Below, piece after piece: positions 5,705 through 7,802 of a stretch of DNA of 7,802 nt. This DNA comes from Nostocaceae cyanobacterium CSSed10_463m (GTDB lineage Bacteria; Cyanobacteriota; Cyanobacteriia; Cyanobacteriales; Nostocaceae): the NCBI GenBank assembly GCA_003556955.1, contig PWQB01000201.1, positions 1-7,802 of the forward strand. The letters are read 5' to 3'. A program made the position numbers and the translations under genes. Numbering within the stretch: position 1 is the first letter of the stretch; each line of letters begins with the position of its first letter. The notes under the pieces were generated by a model, which saw only the letters and a list, made by a program, of their open reading frames with translations, was not told where the DNA came from and made no database searches.

Positions 5705-6340
5705 ATGTCTAATAATCAATTAATGAGAAAAGCAACTTTAACTGCAAGTTTTGTCGGTATAGTTGGTTTATCCAGCCTTTTGAGTGTTAAAGCATCCCAC
5801 GCGGCAACTTTCAATATTAATATACCTTTAAGAAGCTATACCCTAAGCGGTGATGGTGTCTCTTTTTCGCCTCCCAATGACCAACTGTTTGATGGTTTTC
5901 TCAAAGGTGATTTCATTCTGTTTGAGGGAGTAGGAACAGCTATTTCAGTAAATTCTCCTCGCATCGAACCTAATAGACTCAAGTCTGTGTTCGCACACTT
6001 CGATTATGCATTTGTTGCAGGTCCGAACCCTAGCGAATTTAAAGTCAGTCTCTTTAACGACACAGAGAAGAAAATTAACTTTTTTGAACTTTTATCTGAA
6101 TCATCTACAGGAATGACAAAATCCATAGACCTTACTAGCTTTTATACCGAGCCAGGCAATTACAAATTGAACTTTTCAAGTAATGGTGGTCAAGCAGGCG
6201 TTAATAATTTTGTAATCAAGATAGAGACAGTTCCAGAACCCACTACCACGCTTGGCTTGCTAGCGTTAGGAATGGGCGCAGTAACTCTGAAGCGTAAAGG
6301 TAAAATTAGCTTTGGTGTACTATCAAAATCAGCTTCATAA
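5705..6340 (+). CDS. PEP-CTERM sorting-domain protein, exported, function unknown
   Basis: The 211-residue protein has a signal peptide (basic MRK at 7-9, hydrophobic 11-27, cleavage expected after about A33/A34 in KASHAA). Its middle (35-172), rich in beta-prone and polar residues, has no catalytic motif that I recognise. It ends in a PEP-CTERM signal: VPEP (176-179), a short hydrophobic span (182-195), then KRKGK (196-200). Proteins of this class are taken to be anchored and processed by an exosortase and often go to the cell surface or extracellular matrix. The tail after KRKGK is about ten residues longer than usual (ISFGVLSKSAS). GGAGAAG 9 bases before the ATG supports the start. It has its own terminator and no evident link to its pst neighbours. 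Confidence 0.9.
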   Translation: MSNNQLMRKATLTASFVGIVGLSSLLSVKASHAATFNINIPLRSYTLSGDGVSFSPPNDQLFDGFLKGDFILFEGVGTAISVNSPRIEPNRLKSVFAHFDYAFVAGPNPSEFKVSLFNDTEKKINFFELLSESSTGMTKSIDLTSFYTEPGNYKLNFSSNGGQAGVNNFVIKIETVPEPTTTLGLLALGMGAVTLKRKGKISFGVLSKSAS

Positions 6341-6374
6341 GTAAATAGACGGTTATAGATAGTACAAAACCCAG

Positions 6375-6418
6375 ATACCCGATTTCTTGGCGAAGTCGGG
6401 TATTACTTTATTTTTTTA
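6375..6418 (+). terminator. Intrinsic terminator of the PEP-CTERM gene
   Basis: ATACCCGA (6375-6382) pairs with TCGGGTAT (6396-6403), with an inner CTT/AAG that can extend the stem, followed by the T-rich TACTTTATTTTTTT. It starts 34 bases after the stop codon. This is the clearest factor-independent terminator in the window. Confidence 0.8.
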
Positions 6419-6425
6419 TATTTAA

Positions 6426-6532
6426 TTAAACCTTGTCCATCATGAAATCTGGAGTTTTTGTCATTGCGACGTAAGGAAGCAATCTCACCATCTTGACTAA
6501 AAACTACAGTTCTCAAAGTAGACAAGGTTTAA
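6426..6532. mobile_element. MITE-like element, 107 bp, with 12-bp terminal inverted repeats
   Basis: TTAAACCTTGTC (6426-6437) and GACAAGGTTTAA (6521-6532) are exact inverted copies. The interior holds TCATTGCGACGTAAGGAAGC...AATCTCA (6461-6487), which resembles the ATTGCG...GCAATCTCA repeat I recall as dispersed in Nostoc genomes. There is no coding capacity and no clear target-site duplication. Confidence 0.6.
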
Positions 6533-7016
6533 CTCGAAAATTCGTTAATGCTTATATACGTTTATATATGCTTAATTTATTCATGCCAGACAATTTTATA
6601 GAAATTATATAATTTATACAAATAATACTTAAATTAACAGCAAACTGCTATTGTTGAAACATCACCCATATCTGCCCACATCTCATTGAAAAATGAACAG
6701 ATGTTTCTTTAGCATCCTGTCCATATTTTCAGTAAATATACTGTTATCTATGGACTGAATAGACCCAATATTATTATATTCCTGACAGGATTCACAAGGA
6801 ATGGGATAATCAGATGACAATTTAAGGTCATAAATCTACTGTTTCAACCCAAACTCATTAGGTGTCAAGAAAATTTTCTAGTGTTATTTGCTTGATTTTA
6901 ACTTTATAAAATCAGCATAACATATTTCATTAACTTGCAAAAAAGTAGCCCTTAATTAAACGATGTCAGCACGAGCATTTATTTTGATGCTAGGTAAGTC
7001 ATCAATGAATGAGTAA

Positions 7017-7110
7017 TCAATACCTTTCGGTTAAGGGATATAGAGACGTTCCATGGAACGTCTCTACAAGGGTTTTCGGCTCACGAATTTGCTTAACCGA
7101 ACAGTATTGA
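7017..7110. mobile_element. MITE-like element, 94 bp, 19-bp inverted ends and 8-bp target-site duplication
   Basis: The left end TCAATACCTTTCGGTTAAG (7017-7035) and the right end (7092-7110) are inverted copies with two mismatches. They are flanked by ATGAGTAA on both sides (7009-7016 and 7111-7118), the mark of transposition; because the ends are partly palindromic, the direct repeat can be read as up to 12 bases (TGAATGAGTAAT). The interior carries the palindrome at 7041-7066. Non-coding, so a transposase would act in trans. Confidence 0.8.
7041..7066. repeat. 26-bp perfect palindrome, second member of the TAGAGACGTTCC family
   Basis: TAGAGACGTTCCA followed by its exact complement, centred on CCATGG. 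It shares TAGAGACGTTCC with every exact unit of the 3386-3468 array. It is nested inside the element at 7017-7110. Confidence 0.9.
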
Positions 7111-7233
7111 ATGAGTAATAGCCTCAATTATTCGTAAGTATGACGAATCCATATTGATTTCATAAAAAACGAAACAGGAAGATTTCTTGTTGCTGCTTTG
7201 TTTAGTCAATATTTATTGTACAAGTTTTTTAGC

Positions 7234-7802
7234 ATGAACAAACTAATTTCAGCCATCAAAGTCAAAAATCTTACTTTTTATTACAATCAACAAAAAATAT
7301 TTGAAAATATCTCAATGGATATTTATCAGAGTAAAGTAACTGCAATTATTGGCCCTAGTGGTTGTGGAAAGTCTACTTTTATTAAATGCCTCAATCGCAT
7401 GATTGAATTAGAAGCAAAAGTCAGGGTTGAAGGTAGGGTAGAATTTTTTAATCAAAATATTTATGAGCGTCGGGTTAACTTAAATCGGCTCCGCCGCCAA
7501 GTGAGTATGGTACTCCCCAAACCTAATCTTTTTCCGATGAGCGTTTACGATAATGTTGCTTATGGGGTAAAAATAATGGGTTGGCATCCAAAGGCAGAAT
7601 TAGATGCAATTGTGGAGTCTGCCATTAAAGATGCTGACCTCTGGGAAGAAGTAAAAAATAAACTACACAAATCGGCTTTAGACCTTTCTGGAGGTCAACA
7701 ACAGCGACTTTGTATTGCTCGTGCTTTGGCAGTTAAACCACAAGTTATCCTGATGGATGAGCCTTGTTTTGCTCTTGACCCTAATGCTAGCATGAAAGTT
7801 GA
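7234..7802 (+). CDS. pstB: Phosphate ABC transporter ATP-binding protein, variant Q-loop (3' end outside window)
   Basis: PstB is the ATPase that drives the PstSCA phosphate importer at the cytoplasmic membrane. 189 codons are visible. Walker A is GPSGCGKST (40-48), the signature is LSGGQQQR (151-158), Walker B is VILMDE (171-176) and KPNLFPMSVYDNVAYGVK (96-113) is diagnostic of PstB. Two positions differ from the usual form: the Q-loop reads SMVLPKPN (91-98) where canonical PstB has MVFQ, so proline (P95) replaces the glutamine, and DEPCFALDP (175-183) has F for S. I recall cyanobacterial PstB paralogues with MVHPKP at the same place, so this is likely a subfamily trait rather than damage. 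The ATG fits the family N-terminus (AIKVKNLTFYYN) but has no good ribosome binding site; the same frame is open upstream to at least 7168. Confidence 0.95.
   Translation, partial: MNKLISAIKVKNLTFYYNQQKIFENISMDIYQSKVTAIIGPSGCGKSTFIKCLNRMIELEAKVRVEGRVEFFNQNIYERRVNLNRLRRQVSMVLPKPNLFPMSVYDNVAYGVKIMGWHPKAELDAIVESAIKDADLWEEVKNKLHKSALDLSGGQQQRLCIARALAVKPQVILMDEPCFALDPNASMKV

Larger units (their letters stand above)
6341..7233. other. Long AT-rich intergenic region upstream of pstB
   Basis: 893 bases without a supportable gene on either strand. It holds the terminator at 6375-6418 and two MITE-like elements (6426-6532 and 7017-7110). A weak hairpin, GCTTGATTTTA with TAAAATCAGC (6890-6916), lies between them. 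I looked for degraded pstC or pstA coding sequence and found nothing recognisable. Confidence 0.6.

Noticed and set aside
6693..6758. 21-codon open frame starting MNRCFFSILSIF
   Set aside because: No ribosome binding site, very short, and sequence typical of AT-rich DNA.
6653..6848. GTTGAAAC and GTTTCAAC, which resemble ends of cyanobacterial CRISPR repeats
   Set aside because: Only single 8-mers in opposite orientation; there is no repeated unit and no regular spacing.
6896..6940. Two TTAACTT motifs as a Pho box for pstB
   Set aside because: Their spacing (about 32 bases) does not fit the 11-base period of tandem Pho-box units, a convincing middle unit is lacking, and they lie about 300 bases upstream of the gene.
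6341..7233. Possible degraded pstC or pstA between the PEP-CTERM gene and pstB
   Set aside because: No stretch reads as the conserved permease loops on either strand; the region is AT-rich and filled with repeat elements.
7168..7233. Upstream extension of pstB (frame open, reading ...TGRFLVAALFSQYLLYKFFS)
   Set aside because: PstB is a cytosolic ATPase whose family N-terminus matches the ATG at 7234; the extension has no ATG or GTG start with a ribosome binding site.

Overview
The window looks like chromosomal DNA of a filamentous, Nostoc/Anabaena-type cyanobacterium. The evidence is the cyanobacterial character of the conserved proteins, four copies of the HIP1 octamer GCGATCGC, a PEP-CTERM protein, and several families of short dispersed palindromic repeats of the kind common in Nostocales. 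The species assignment is inference from these traits.

Left part (1-2660, minus strand): an NAD-biosynthesis operon read right to left. pncB (nicotinate phosphoribosyltransferase, 2596-1211) is followed after 3 bases by nadD (nicotinate-nucleotide adenylyltransferase, 1207-608). nadD overlaps by 40 bases a Nudix/winged-helix protein (647 to beyond position 1) that resembles the NAD regulator NrtR and has a degenerate Nudix box. pncB makes nicotinate mononucleotide, NadD adenylates it to deamido-NAD, and the Nudix protein probably senses an NAD-related metabolite. An imperfect palindrome overlapping a candidate pncB promoter (2629-2649) is a possible operator.

Middle (2660-5016): an AT-rich gap; a 50-codon plus-strand gene of unknown function with a strong ribosome binding site (2980-3132); a repeat-rich gap (3133-3507) holding a 91-bp MITE-like element, a GC-rich hairpin and an 18-bp tandem array ending in a perfect palindrome; then ubiD on the minus strand (5016-3508), a prenylated-FMN decarboxylase presumably serving plastoquinone synthesis.

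Right part (5017-7802, plus strand): a truncated remnant of a phosphate-binding protein gene (pstS, 5086-5343) that begins at the expected signal-peptide cleavage site and lacks about the last two thirds; an intact PEP-CTERM protein gene (5705-6340) with a good terminator; an 893-bp AT-rich gap carrying two more MITE-like elements, one (7017-7110) with 8-bp target-site duplications; and the 5' part of a pstB paralogue (7234 to the window end) whose Q-loop glutamine is replaced by proline. pstC and pstA are not present between the pstS remnant and pstB, so this looks like a rearranged phosphate-uptake locus. I see no convincing new biological system. The most interesting points are the pst remnants, the PstB variant, the repeat that has become part of the pncB/nadD junction, and the possible NrtR operator.
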